From contig CM049307.1 of NCBI GenBank assembly GCA_026874595.1, forward strand, positions 41,856,362 through 41,920,361: a stretch of DNA of 64,000 nucleotides. The letters run 5' to 3'. The notes beneath the pieces are model-generated. The model was not told the origin of the DNA. It worked only from the letters and a program-made list of their open reading frames with translations, and did no database searches. A program made the translations under genes and the position numbers. Numbering within the stretch: the first letter of the stretch is position 1; each line of letters starts with the position of its first letter. This stretch comes from Sipunculus nudus. Lineage: Eukaryota > Annelida > Sipuncula > Golfingiida > Sipunculidae. Positions 1-10,340 of the stretch are shown one piece after another.

Positions 1-233
1 ACTATTTACTTAAAAGTCGATCTATTGGCCAGATTATTTCTGCCCAATATGTGGGAATTGTGATTAGCTAGAATCGCTGCCTACAACTGCAGTTGAGTAA
101 GTCAGAAGTCTGAACTTTATATAAACCATGCTACGAAGCTGATTTAACCAATACATTGATAGTCAATGTAAACATGATTCACTTCTCATCCTGATTATTC
201 TCCATGTGAATTTTTACATACTCTTACTCAACA

Positions 234-398
234 ATGCCAAGGGAGTCATGTAAGTGCCGTATCCTGTCAGTTAATGACAAGCTATTGATCCTTGTAAGAC
301 TTGACACGGGTGCCAAGCCAACTGACCTTTCCAGAGAATTCAACGTCGAGGGATTTAAGATCAGCGACATTAACGTTTTGGTTCATTATTTGAAATAA
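234..398 (+). pseudogene. Truncated psq/CENP-B-type helix-turn-helix ORF
   Basis: A 54-codon ORF runs from ATG at 234 to TAA at 396. Residues 10-43 read like the N-terminal psq helix-turn-helix of Tigger/pogo transposases and CENP-B or jerky-like proteins: the segments LSVNDKLLILVRLDTGAK and LSREFNV..F.ISDIN follow the usual pattern of the family (LTLKDKVEILKRL, LAREFNVGKSTISDI). The GKST turn is altered to EGFK, and the frame stops right after the third helix. No CENPB-type second HTH or DDE catalytic domain follows, so this is a remnant of a transposase or domesticated derivative, or a lone exon. Recognition is by eye. Confidence 0.5.
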
Positions 399-859
399 AA
401 CTGTGTACATTAGCTTGTTTACTTGTGCATTCAGCTGATCCTCTTGCTTGTCTTTTCAAAAAATAATTCAGTTCATGTGTAGAGGCTCCCATTGTTAACC
501 TGTCTGCCAAGAGATGGCAGCACTTTCGAGGTCATTGCAGTTATCATGGCTGCATGGCAGCCACGCATGACATGACGTAGGTTTGATACCGATTATTTCC
601 AGTGTTGGGATGTTCACCAAAAATTATATTATCATATAATAATATGTTCAATATGATAAATTTATAAAATCGATGGAAAATGTTATGATATGTTGTCACA
701 CATTTATCAAGGGCTACCTTAATCAGTTTAGGTCAGTCATTATCTGGTAATGTCCCAAACTTTGAGGTCGGCCTAATCAAGGTGATTCCCAGGGCAATTT
801 CATGCGAAATTGTTCAACTGAACGATCGTTCACACAAACAAAAAGCTTGTCCCCCGAGG
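399..859. other. Non-coding AT-rich stretch
   Basis: No coding exon or clear repeat boundary was seen. The last bases (about 843-859), joined to those after 3212, resemble an older MITE (GCTTTCAGATAATCGAAGCT) that was split by the hAT element. Confidence 0.4.
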
Positions 860-867
860 CTTTCAGA

Positions 868-3204
868 CAGGGTTGGGTTTTAGGCTGCCCAAAACCTGTT
901 TTAGGCAGGGCAGAGCCTAAAACCTGCCTTTAACTGCCTAAAATAGGTTATAACCTGCCTAAAACTGCCTTTAACTGCCTAAAACCTTACATACCCTCAA
1001 CTATGACTTGCAGTTTAACTATGTTTTATTGTTACATAGCTAATTGCATTAAAGAAATATTCTCAACAAATTAAAAGTGAGGAACACTATATTCAAACTA
1101 AATAATTAAACCATGATACAAAAAAAAAGCAAAAAATGAATACAACACTACTTCAGGTTTTCCATATGAACACCGTTCTCTGACAATTTTAGCTTGTATC
1201 CCCAAATCAAGTTTTGAGGTCCCCCACTTCCATTATTGCCAATTTATAAAAGAATGCTCATACTGTACGTTTATTACCATATACTTTGATTGGCTTTTTG
1301 ATCACAAGGGATTACATTTTTTATATATGCAAAAGAAGTTTTCCCGAATTTAAAAAGTTGTTCCATTTACACTGATGAATAGTCCTTTATACTGTAGTCT
1401 CACTAACATATCATGAATATTTTTTATGCCTAAAATTTTGTAGCTTCAAGTGGCAAAAAGCAAAAGATTGATTTTCTTAATTATAACAGATCTTTTATGC
1501 TAGCCATAAACTAAAAATTTGATAATATCTATTGCATAATCTGATAATGAACAAGAATAGCCACTGGTTGTTTTTTCCAATAGGAAGGTCATCCTTTATC
1601 AAATTTTAAGATTTTGTGTGCTTACTATTTGTCTATATAATGATGGATATGCTCTGTTAACTGTGAGATGTGAAAATGGAACCCTCATGAAACACTATAA
1701 TTAGTGTAAAACTGAAAAATGCGAAAATATATTGCAGTGAATATGTTGCAAATCACAATATTCATAATCACTTTTGTTCAACCTAAAATAAAAGGCCTGA
1801 GAAACCTACATGTCATGGTCAGGGGCCCTGACTGCATAACCCAGTTTGACTCAAGAACAGTTTCCAGGGCAAGAGCTTTGTTTGCATCACATGAACATCT
1901 ACTGGGACACAGCAATGGGACTTATGACCATTGGGTCTTATGACCCCATTACCCTGATAAATACATGTAGTAATAAACTGGTCTAATCAAGCATGGCCTT
2001 ACAAGAGGCATACTATAGACGCTATTACATCATTCCAGGTAGCAGGGCTCTCATCAGCAAACCCAAAGGGTCATGTTACGTAATGACATTACCTTGGTCA
2101 ATGAAACTATATGGCACACAAACATGGTTCCATGCTCAAGAAACCTATAAGACTCTTTTCTACCAAAATCAATCAGATTATGGAACCAAATGGATCTTGA
2201 TAAGAAAGCTTGCTTGACAAGTGCCTCATTAAACTACCAATTGAAAAAATCAGCTCTAAGAACTTAAACACCTATGTACTACAACTCAGGAACCAGATAA
2301 TCACAAATAATCCATGCACGCATGAGAATGAAATGTAGTGATCTAAATTATCATATGTACACAAGACATATAAGCAACACCAAAAAATGTCAATGTGGCC
2401 ACCCATCAGAAGATCCCAACTACTACCTACTGCAATGCCACCTCTATAACTCCACTAGGAAAACATACTTACCTAGGGATACCCCATTAAAAGTTCTACT
2501 TTTTGGTGACCCAAAAATAGATGACAAATCAAACAAGGAAATATTCGAATCGGTAGCAAACTTTATTGAAAACTCAAACAGATTCTAACATAAAATTATT
2601 TGACGATTTTGACAAACTCATCCCACACCCACCAAAACTCTCTCTCCTCTCAACTGGCACCTTACACTTTCCAAATCACAACTAAAAACAGTCATTATGC
2701 TATCCACATCTTCCATGATACTTCAGTCATCAATATGTTAACATCACCCCCCCCCCCCCCCTGCCATGCATCAGAAAATTACCCCTTTAGAATTCAGGAG
2801 TGAGCTTCATAAGCTTTAAGTAGCTTGTGCTCAATCTATTTATACATGTTTATATTTATATATGTGCTTAGATAGAATACCACATGAATGTGCTTACTAT
2901 GTATTGTGTCAATAAATCATTCAAACAAACCTATAAGGCACTTTGAAGACTACATGATTCCAGCAAAGAAGAGATCATACAATACTGATACCTGAAACCT
3001 TCCAGAAGCCAAGCAAAGCCTTGTGACTGTATCACCCAAGCCAGTTTAGCAGTTTCATAGATCTTTAAGTCAAAATTTATACAAATATAGGTTTTAGGCA
3101 CTTTTGGTGCCTAAAACCTGCCTTAAACCTGTTTTAGGCGGGGCAGTTTTAACCTGGTTATAACCTATGGTTAAAACCTTCCTGCCTAAAACTTGCCAAC
3201 CCTG
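868..3204. mobile_element. hAT-like DNA transposon with 8-bp target duplication
   Basis: The left end CAGGGTTGGGTTTTAGGC and the reverse complement of the right end (CAGGGTTGGCAAGTTTTAGG) are terminal inverted repeats that differ mainly by a CAA indel. The element is flanked by a perfect 8-bp direct repeat, CTTTCAGA, at 860-867 and 3205-3212. TIRs starting CAGGG with an 8-bp duplication are the hallmark of the hAT superfamily. Next to both ends are palindromic runs built from GCCTAAAAC and GTTTTAGGC (870-985, 3090-3195). No hAT transposase is visible; the interior holds a decayed LINE fragment, so the copy is non-autonomous. Confidence 0.75.
1984..2590 (+). pseudogene. Decayed 3' end of a LINE (non-LTR) reverse-transcriptase ORF
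   Basis: The best part is an open stretch at 2322-2588 starting MRMKCSDLNYHMYTRHI, followed by a C-x-C-x(8-9)-Y-x-L-x-C zinc-knuckle-like block (CQCGHPSEDPNYYLLQC). That pattern (HARxRxxCSxLNxHLY...CxCG...xHYLxxCPxY) ends the ORF2 of many molluscan non-LTR retrotransposons. Upstream, 1984-2320 has scattered similarity in shifting frames (for example KINQIMEPNGS, like the LFYKINN.L.P.Y region). Frameshifts and the loss of the palm domain mark it as a pseudogene. It lies inside the hAT-like element. Confidence 0.5.
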
Positions 3205-4555
3205 CTTTCAGATAATCGAAGCTCTACTGTATGTTTAAAGATGTCACAATCTTACTCCCACCTTGACCCATTTAACCCTATGTAGATGTTCTTTGTAAGG
3301 CAAGGCATTGAAGCAAGATCAGTAATCATGTCACTGATGCACATGCACTTCCTTATATCGTTGCTGATTAAAGAATACATTCTTAGTTATCAGTACTTTA
3401 TCTGATATATGGCCTTCATTGTTGATGTGATGAATCATCAAGACTATTGCATAAAGGTGCTTGTGCTTTTTAGCTCGGCTGACTATAAGTCATCTGAGCT
3501 ATAGTCGTGGTCCTTTGTCCGTCGTCCATCTGTCCGGCCGGCAGTCAGTTTTTAAACCGTTGGACCTACAAATCGAAAATTTTGCATACCATTAGATGTC
3601 CCCAAAATCTCCTACCATACGGAAAAGTAGGTCATTAAGACAGCGTTCCTTCGTGATATTAAGGAAAAACTCTGTTTTCCATAAAAAAGCCATTGTAACA
3701 CTCCAAGACTGCTTTATAACAAAACCACTGATCTGTTTTTGATCATATTTAGTATTCATATTCTTCCATACATTATCTATTTACATACCAAAAATTAGGT
3801 CAGTATTGGGTATTTATTTAAGTTATGGGCCCAAATATAATGCAATTTAAAAATAAAATGTGAAATTATTTACTCACCTAACATGAGAGTTGCTGAAGCT
3901 GGAGACCTTTTTCAGGAATATAACTAAATTCAATCAAGATTCAATTGTTTACCCAAAATTAGATCTGAATTTTGCAAATTTTTCAAGTTATTAGCATAAA
4001 TAAAAAATTAATACCTTAAATTTTGTCCAACTTTGACAATGGCAAGTTTTTTTTCCTATAAGCACTGTTGATTTAATTTTCACAGCATATATACATAAGG
4101 ATTTAATCTATTAAAATCTGAAATTTCAAAGGAATAAATTGAAAAGAGTAGTTTTTATTCAAGTTTTCATACACCATGTCAAGTGTTGTTTACATCTAGC
4201 CTACCTAGTAGTACAGCCTTCACTTGCATTATGTAACCCACCCCAGGCAGCTTGCCTTGGCTCAGCTTGGCCACTACTAGCAGGCTTCCCCTCTGCCCTG
4301 CACTTCCCCCCCCCCCTGATGGTGCATTAACTAGATAAATGTTATCATTTTCTGTATTTTATTTTATTCCTGGCTATGCTGCATTTTAGATTTTGTTTTG
4401 TACCACCAGGGTTACAATGATTAAAGTGCACATTTAATTGTGTCCACAAAGTGGTGTATTGCTATGAAAGTGTGGATGTTCATCAGCTAAGTAATTCCTT
4501 ACTTCAGAACAGTAAAAACATCACCAGGTGTGAAATTGACTATTAATTCCAGTAA

Positions 4556-6265
4556 TAAACTAGAATACGGGTAGTCGACAAGCGACTACTTGTATCCGCC
4601 TAAATCAGAGTGGAACGGGTGAAGTGTTGCATATCAGCATGGATGTCTGCAGCCAAATTGTGTATGTAGGTTGCGCTACCTACCAAAAAATCCAGAAAGC
4701 CGTCCAAGTTGTATACATATGCAAAATTTAAGGCAGATAAGTCAAACCACTATATTGTATATGAGTGATTTTTGCCCTTGGCAGACAAACAGATGGACGC
4801 TGTGCAAAAAAGGGTTGCAGGTGGCGCCACCAGTTTAGCGTATGATAAAGAGCTTTGTGAGAACTATACACATGCAAAATTTTGGCCCAATCGGTCAAAC
4901 GGTTCCCTAGATATGAGCTTGGATGTCTGCAGCGTAAACTTGATTGTAGGTGGCGCCACCTGTCATAAAATCAGAAAAGCTATCCAAGATGTATAAGCAT
5001 GCAGAATTTCAGGTGAATTAGTCAAACCACTGCGGAGATATGAGTGATTTTAACCCAAGGCAGACGAACAGCTGGACACTGTGCAAACATGGTTGCAGGT
5101 GGCGCCACCATTTTTTGTGTATGTTATAAAGCTCTCCAAGGGCTACATTTGTGCAAAAAAATTTTTCTGATCGGTCAAACGGTTCCTGAGATATGAGCTT
5201 GGATGTCTGCAGCGTAAACGTGAATGTAGGTGGCGCCACCTGTCATAAAATCAGAAAAGCTATCCAGGATGTATACGCATGCCAAATTTCAGGTGAATTA
5301 GTCAAGTCACTGCAGAGATATGAGTGATTTTAACCCAAGGCATACGAACAGATTGACACTGTGCAAACATGGTTGCAGGTAGCGGCACTATTTTTGGTGT
5401 ATGTTATAAAGCTCTCCAAGGGCTACATTTGTGCAAAAGAATTTTCCTGATCAGTCAAACGGTTCCCGAGATATGAGCTTGGATGTCTGCAGCGTAAACG
5501 TGAATGTAGGTGGCGCCACCTGTCATAAAATCAGATAAGCTATCCAGGATGTATACGCATGCCAAATTTCAGGTGAATTAGTCAAGTCACTGCAGAGATT
5601 TGAGTGATTTTAACCCAAGGCAGACGAACAGATGGACACTGTGCAAACATGGTTGCAGGTGGCGCCACCATTTTTGGTGTATGTTATAAAGCTCTCCAAG
5701 GGCTACAATTGTGCAAAAGAATTTTCCTGATCGGTCAAACGGTTTCCGAGATATGAGCTTGGATGTCTGCAGCGTAAACGTAAATGTAGGTGGCGCCACC
5801 TGTCATAAAATCAGAAAAGCTATCCAGGATGTTTGCGCATGCCGAATTTCAGGTGAATTAGTCAACTCACTGCAGAGATATGAGTGATTTTAACCCAAGG
5901 CAGACGAACAGATGGACACTGTGCAAACATGGTTGCAGGTGGCGCCAGCATTTTTGGTGTATGTTATAAAGCTCTCCGAGGGCTACATTTGTGTAAAAAA
6001 AATTTCCTGATCGGTCAAACGGTTCCCGAGATATGTGGGTTTATGTGTGGAAACAGACGCACAAACGGACGCAGAGCGCAGAGGAAAGGTCAGAGGTCAA
6101 AACAAAATCGGGGCGCAGCAGTTCACATGTGACCCGAACATAATCCCGGGTTTCGGAAAATTCCGCCCAGCGGTTACGGAGGAGTTCTCCGGACACCTAC
6201 GCGGCGGCGGCGGCGTCCAGCTGAAAACATAGTATCCGCAAAACTCTGTTTTGGCGGATACAATT
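4556..6265 (+). mobile_element. Family 2 element with 280-bp satellite core
   Basis: The 5' end AAACTAGAATACGGGTAGTC contains a hairpin at 4571-4589 (GTAGTCG / CGACTAC), then X = TGTATCCGCC at 4591-4600. The 3' end is a stem-loop at 6232-6261, GTATCCGCAAAAC-tct-GTTTTGGCGGATAC, whose right arm is the reverse complement of X. Between them lies a tandem array followed by ACGGACGC/GCGGCGG-rich sequence. It sits in family 1 copy A. Confidence 0.6.
4620..6035 (+). repeat. Tandem array, about five 280-bp units
   Basis: The phrase ATGAGTGATTTTAACCCAAG recurs near 4761, 5040, 5321, 5600 and 5880, a period of about 280 bp. Each unit is a diverged dimer of about 140-bp halves, each half carrying the palindrome GGTGGCGCCACC (4817, 4951, 5098, 5229, 5509, 5658, 5789; decayed near 5378 and 5938). 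The ORFs reading MAPPTFTFTLQTSKLIS on the other strand come from the repeat. Confidence 0.85.
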
Positions 6266-7295
6266 ATAGCTGAGATTGTAATTGAAAAGATGATTTTATT
6301 TTATCAAATTTACTTAACCTTTTATTTTATTTCGGTGAATAAAATTAAGCATGTACTAAAAACTCCAATATGCAAATCTTTTTAATAGTGATTCAAGGAA
6401 TAATCTTGTAGATGCCATGTTGTGGCATTATTTTCTTTTAAATTCTGTTTAAAAATTTGTGATTTAAAAATAATAAAATATATGTGTATGCATAATATGA
6501 CCCAATATGAGCTACACTTGATATGTAATGATTCCAACTTAGAAATCTAATATTTAAACTTATATTTTCAGTTTTTTTTTATTACAAATTTATAAAACTT
6601 GTAAATAAAAAAAAATGAATCAGATAAAAACTATTAATGGAAAAAGTGGATATGCTAAAAAAATAGGCTTATATATATAAACTTAAATGCATTATTCCCT
6701 TGAAAGTGAAATAAAGGTATTAGTCCATTCTGTCCACTTGCCTGTCCATCTGTAAACTTTTCATATGAATCACAGTATCTCAAAACATTTACTGTTTTTC
6801 TTCATGATAGTCTTGTCAGAGTATTAGTTTGCAACATATATTTAGAACTTTACTATAACCAAGTAGTAGGGCCCCTTTCCTCTTAGCTTCTCATATGCTT
6901 AAATAAATAAATGATCTTAACTATTTTGACCAAATACACAATACTCTGAACTGCTGACCCTTCAGTTTAACCCCCCCCCCCCCTTTCAAAATCCAATGTT
7001 ATTCCATCACAGAATGCCAGGTGTGCCTACAACTGCAATTTAGCTTGGTTCAATTGTAGTATTTTCCCTTGCCTGTCATAATAGAATATTTTGCATATTT
7101 TGCATTGCAAAAATTTCAAACTTAAGCTGAGCGCCGTGACCCATGGGTCCTTCGTTTTCAATAGATACACACACTAAGTGATGAAGATTACTTATCAGAT
7201 GTCTAGTATCCATCTGTTTTAGATTTTTAAAAGAGTTGATCATTCCCATACATGTTGTTAATGCCTTTAATTTAACAATGATTTATTTATTTCAG

Positions 7296-7492
7296 TTCCT
7301 GGGGGATCACCAGCCAGTGACGAGCCAAAATACACTATATTCATCGCCACAACACCTGGAAACTTTACAAAATTAGATGGATCCGTACCGTTAGAAGCAG
7401 TCAATGAGAAATACTGGAAAGTCAACAAACCTTTAGAAATGTACTTCTCGTCACAAAAACAGAAAAAGGACGAAGACTCTGATAAGTCCTGA
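7296..7492 (+). CDS. Terminal exon of an unidentified protein-coding gene
   Basis: A strong acceptor (TTTATTTATTTCAG) precedes 7296 and the frame stays open to TGA at 7490. Two bases complete a codon begun in the previous exon. The 64 whole codons read from PGGSPASDEPKYTIFIATTP through the segment VNEKYWKVNKPLEMYFSS to a charged tail QKQKKDEDSDKS. Codon use is richer in GC than the flanks. I do not recognise the family; a C-terminal cytosolic or lumenal tail is possible. Upstream exons are not visible in 1-7295, which is nearly all transposon, so they probably lie beyond the window's left edge. A 3' UTR with AATAAA at 8186 is plausible. Confidence 0.6.
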
Positions 7493-8185
7493 ATACTTAA
7501 GAAAACAGACTTGTACATTACACAAGGGACAGTTTCGGTCGAGATTTTTCGGTCGAGATATCTGTGACCGAGAGACATATGCACACACCCACATGTTTAT
7601 CATACTTTCTTCCTTCCCAGTGTCATCATCGTGTAGATGGACCACACAGTATTTTGGTTGTCAAACTATAGCAGTTGCTCTGTAGTGTTACACGTTTTAT
7701 ATATCCTTGAGCTTGTAGTGTCCGTGAGCATGTTGGCTGCCTCAGTGTTTCTTCAATCTGTTGTATCCCTCTCGTTTAGTTTGTCGTCGTGTCTTATACA
7801 GTAGCAGTCCATTATTGTTACCGGTCCTGTGGTTAATGAGGTTTTTCAATGTGTCTTGTACGTCAGCTCTGCCGCTGAACCAAAGGACAGAGATGTTTAA
7901 ATTATCATAAATATGCTGATTCATATATAATTTTTTTTTACATTACACGGAAGAGAACATGGGCACTGAAAGATTTGTTACAGTGTATATATGGCAAAAC
8001 GAATGAAGAACCAGTTTTAATGTCACAATATTTTGAATTGTTTCTTTGTTTTATTACATTAAACAAAAAAAAACAAGTTTAATATATATTTATTCTTTTT
8101 GTCTGGTTTAACCAGATATCTTGTGAAGTATTAACTTGTAGTTCCAAGCCTCATGACGAGGTTGGGGTTGGTCAGGTATGTCTTG

Positions 8186-8191
8186 AATAAA
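8186..8191 (+). terminator. Polyadenylation signal AATAAA
   Basis: AATAAA lies about 700 bp after the stop at 7492, with no other coding signal between, and is the likely 3' end signal for the exon at 7296-7492. Confidence 0.35.
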
Positions 8192-8635
8192 TGACCAATA
8201 GTAAAACTTCAAAATGCATGCTTAACTATAAAGTGTATTTTAAGATACTTCCATACAATGCTTTTTTTCACTGAATAACGTTTTCTGCTGCCAATGGTGA
8301 AGGTGAATCACACACTTGACAGTACATGGTGCTTGTGGCCTTGGACCACACTGTTAAAAAATTCAATGACTACAATTGGTTACTTATAAAGATCTGTGAC
8401 GTTATCTGTTATGCCTTTGTTAAAGAGTTTCTATGATCCAGTTTCAAGGCATTGGATATCAACATTTCTGTCTTAAGAATTAAAAGAGGTTTTTTAATCT
8501 CATGTCATTTAGCTGTTAGTGAATTAATGATATATGATTAGAAACCATGCGCTGTTTTAAATGAAGAGTTTCACATATAAGATTGTGAAGGAAATAATTC
8601 TCAGTTGGCAACATATTCTTTCCTTTATTTTGCAG

Positions 8636-8749
8636 TACAACGCTCTACCTATTCACATATTTCCTGTACCGGCTGCACTAACCATGGTTATCTGTCTTTC
8701 TGTTATGTATGTCTACACTTTCTCGGCTACAAATGGCAGCTGGGCTTAA
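8636..8749 (+). CDS. Possible terminal exon encoding a short membrane segment
   Basis: A pyrimidine-rich acceptor (CCTTTATTTTGCAG) precedes 8636 and the phase-0 frame gives 37 residues before TAA: YNALPIHIFPVPAALTMVIC, then a hydrophobic run LSVMYVYTFSA and the end TNGSWA. The hydrophobic stretch could be one transmembrane helix. AATAAA follows at 8942. No upstream partner exon was found and its phase does not match the exon at 7296, so it would belong to a different gene or be chance. Confidence 0.3.
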   Translation, partial: YNALPIHIFPVPAALTMVICLSVMYVYTFSATNGSWA

Positions 8750-8941
8750 ATACATCATATCTGTCCATTATATCCTTGGGCATGACGTCACACGTTCTAG
8801 ATTATGCCATTAAAATCATTGACAAATGGTCCGTAAATGAACTGTTTATAGACCAGCTTTCCTGCTCAGACTGCTCGCTCAGCCAGGATGTATGGAGTGT
8901 GATGGCGACCGGAGGATATGATGTAGATACATTTTTACTGT

Positions 8942-8947
8942 AATAAA
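8942..8947 (+). terminator. Polyadenylation signal AATAAA
   Basis: AATAAA followed by a T/G-rich stretch (GATGTTCTGTTGTTTGATG), about 195 bp after the stop of the possible exon at 8636-8749. Confidence 0.3.
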
Positions 8948-8959
8948 CCAGAGAAAATC

Positions 8960-10330
8960 TGATGTTCTGTTGTTTGATGAAGTTCCAGTGCTTGGGTGGT
9001 TTGCTTGGGTACCTAACCGCACACAACCGATTAATTAAAGCTGACCGCCAATGGCAGGGGCCAGTTGTGCACTGATCATGCATATTATTAACTGGCGACG
9101 CCTGTTATCAACGTGATGCAGGTACCTTGGCCCACCCGCTACACCGCCAGATCCCAGGTCCGTATCGCGGCGTGGTTATTACGGCTTCCATCGGCCCAGG
9201 ACGTTCGTATCAGCCTGAGTGAGAAGGTAGTGCCAGTCAAAAGGTTTAATAACATAGTGCACATACTACCACATAGTAACCGCGATTTATAAAGTAGATA
9301 TAATCAGTGTGAATGACTATGAACAGGGCGGTCCCAGAAATTTTTACTCGCATTTTTTTCTACCAGTAGATCTATTCAGCTCGATGTCCGGGGTAAATGA
9401 ATCTGTTTCTTCGGGTCAAACTGTCTGAACTGAAGTGTCCACGTCCTTTCTCTTCCACAACCTGCAGTATCATATATGCCAGACCAGGTAACTAGATCAT
9501 CAATGCATAATGAACTTGATGGAAAATGTGGGATGGCCAAGTTTTTGGTAAACGAGAAACAGATTTTGAATTTAGAATTTTTGTTCAAGCGGCATTCCGC
9601 GACGCCAAGTATGGTGTAATTAAATTTGCATTGAAAGCCAATACACTTTATAATATATACACGGCAAATTGTAAGCTAGTGGAAACGATATATGCATTCA
9701 GAGTATTTTATCGGCCTGCTTCGCGGGTTATAATTGACTTATTCATAGCCCCAATATATACAAGCTGATTGCCCCCTGTGGTTTCGAGTAATTGGTTGAA
9801 CCTGCTGTCGAATGAGATGTCTGGCGTTGTTTAAAAAAGGAAAAGTAAATGTTTTTCTTCGCATGCTTAATGATTGAGGATATATTGACATACTGTTAGA
9901 GTAATTTAACAGATGGATGCCTTGACGTGGCATATTTAGGGCCCCGCGAAGCCACATACAGTGGTCGCCTTGTCCATCCGTATCTCAAACAGAATGCATT
10001 CGACCTTTCTTAAATTCTTAAGAATGATTGGTGTCTATGAGGGTTCCAGCCCTATCAAATTACACACCTGCCTTATATCCGACATGGCCACCAGAGCAAA
10101 ATCAGTGATTTTCTTTTGTGAAAAATTTAACAGAAAGTCTTTATCCATGAGAGGATTTTGCTTTCAAATTTCAGACTCCTGTTAAATCCTGTATGGCTGC
10201 CAGGCAAATATTTTTAAATCCTTTCGCAATTTTTTTAAGATATTGTCATGATTTTCCTTAAGAGTCTTCCCTTTCTGATTATATGTATTGTGATAAATTT
10301 CAGACCAATCTGACATCCGCTATGACCACA
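8960..10330. other. Intergenic sequence without a recognised gene
   Basis: Only shadow ORFs were seen. A somewhat GC-richer patch lies at 9100-9240 without a sustained reading frame. About 9960-10330 reads like decayed repeat sequence ahead of family 1 copy B. Confidence 0.4.
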
Positions 10331-10340
10331 GGGGTGCCAT

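Larger units (their letters stand above)
3467..7152 (-). mobile_element. Family 1 element, copy A (Helentron/HINE-like)
   Basis: Read on the - strand it begins at the palindrome GGACCCATGGGTC (about 7139-7152), followed by motif X (GGCGCTCAGC), and ends with a GGAC-rich stretch and the hairpin AGCTCAGATGACTTATAGTC (3471-3500) followed by AAAA. Copies B, C, D and E share these ends. The body has poly-C tracts (about 4308, 6971) and no ORF of note. A second element (4556-6265) is inserted in it in the opposite orientation. Assignment to Helentron-type rolling-circle elements is inference from the end structure. Confidence 0.6.

Noticed and set aside
4620-6035. Overlapping ORFs on both strands (for example MAPPTFTFTLQTSKLIS, repeated)
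   Set aside because: They repeat with the 280-bp satellite period and arise from it, with no splice or codon support.
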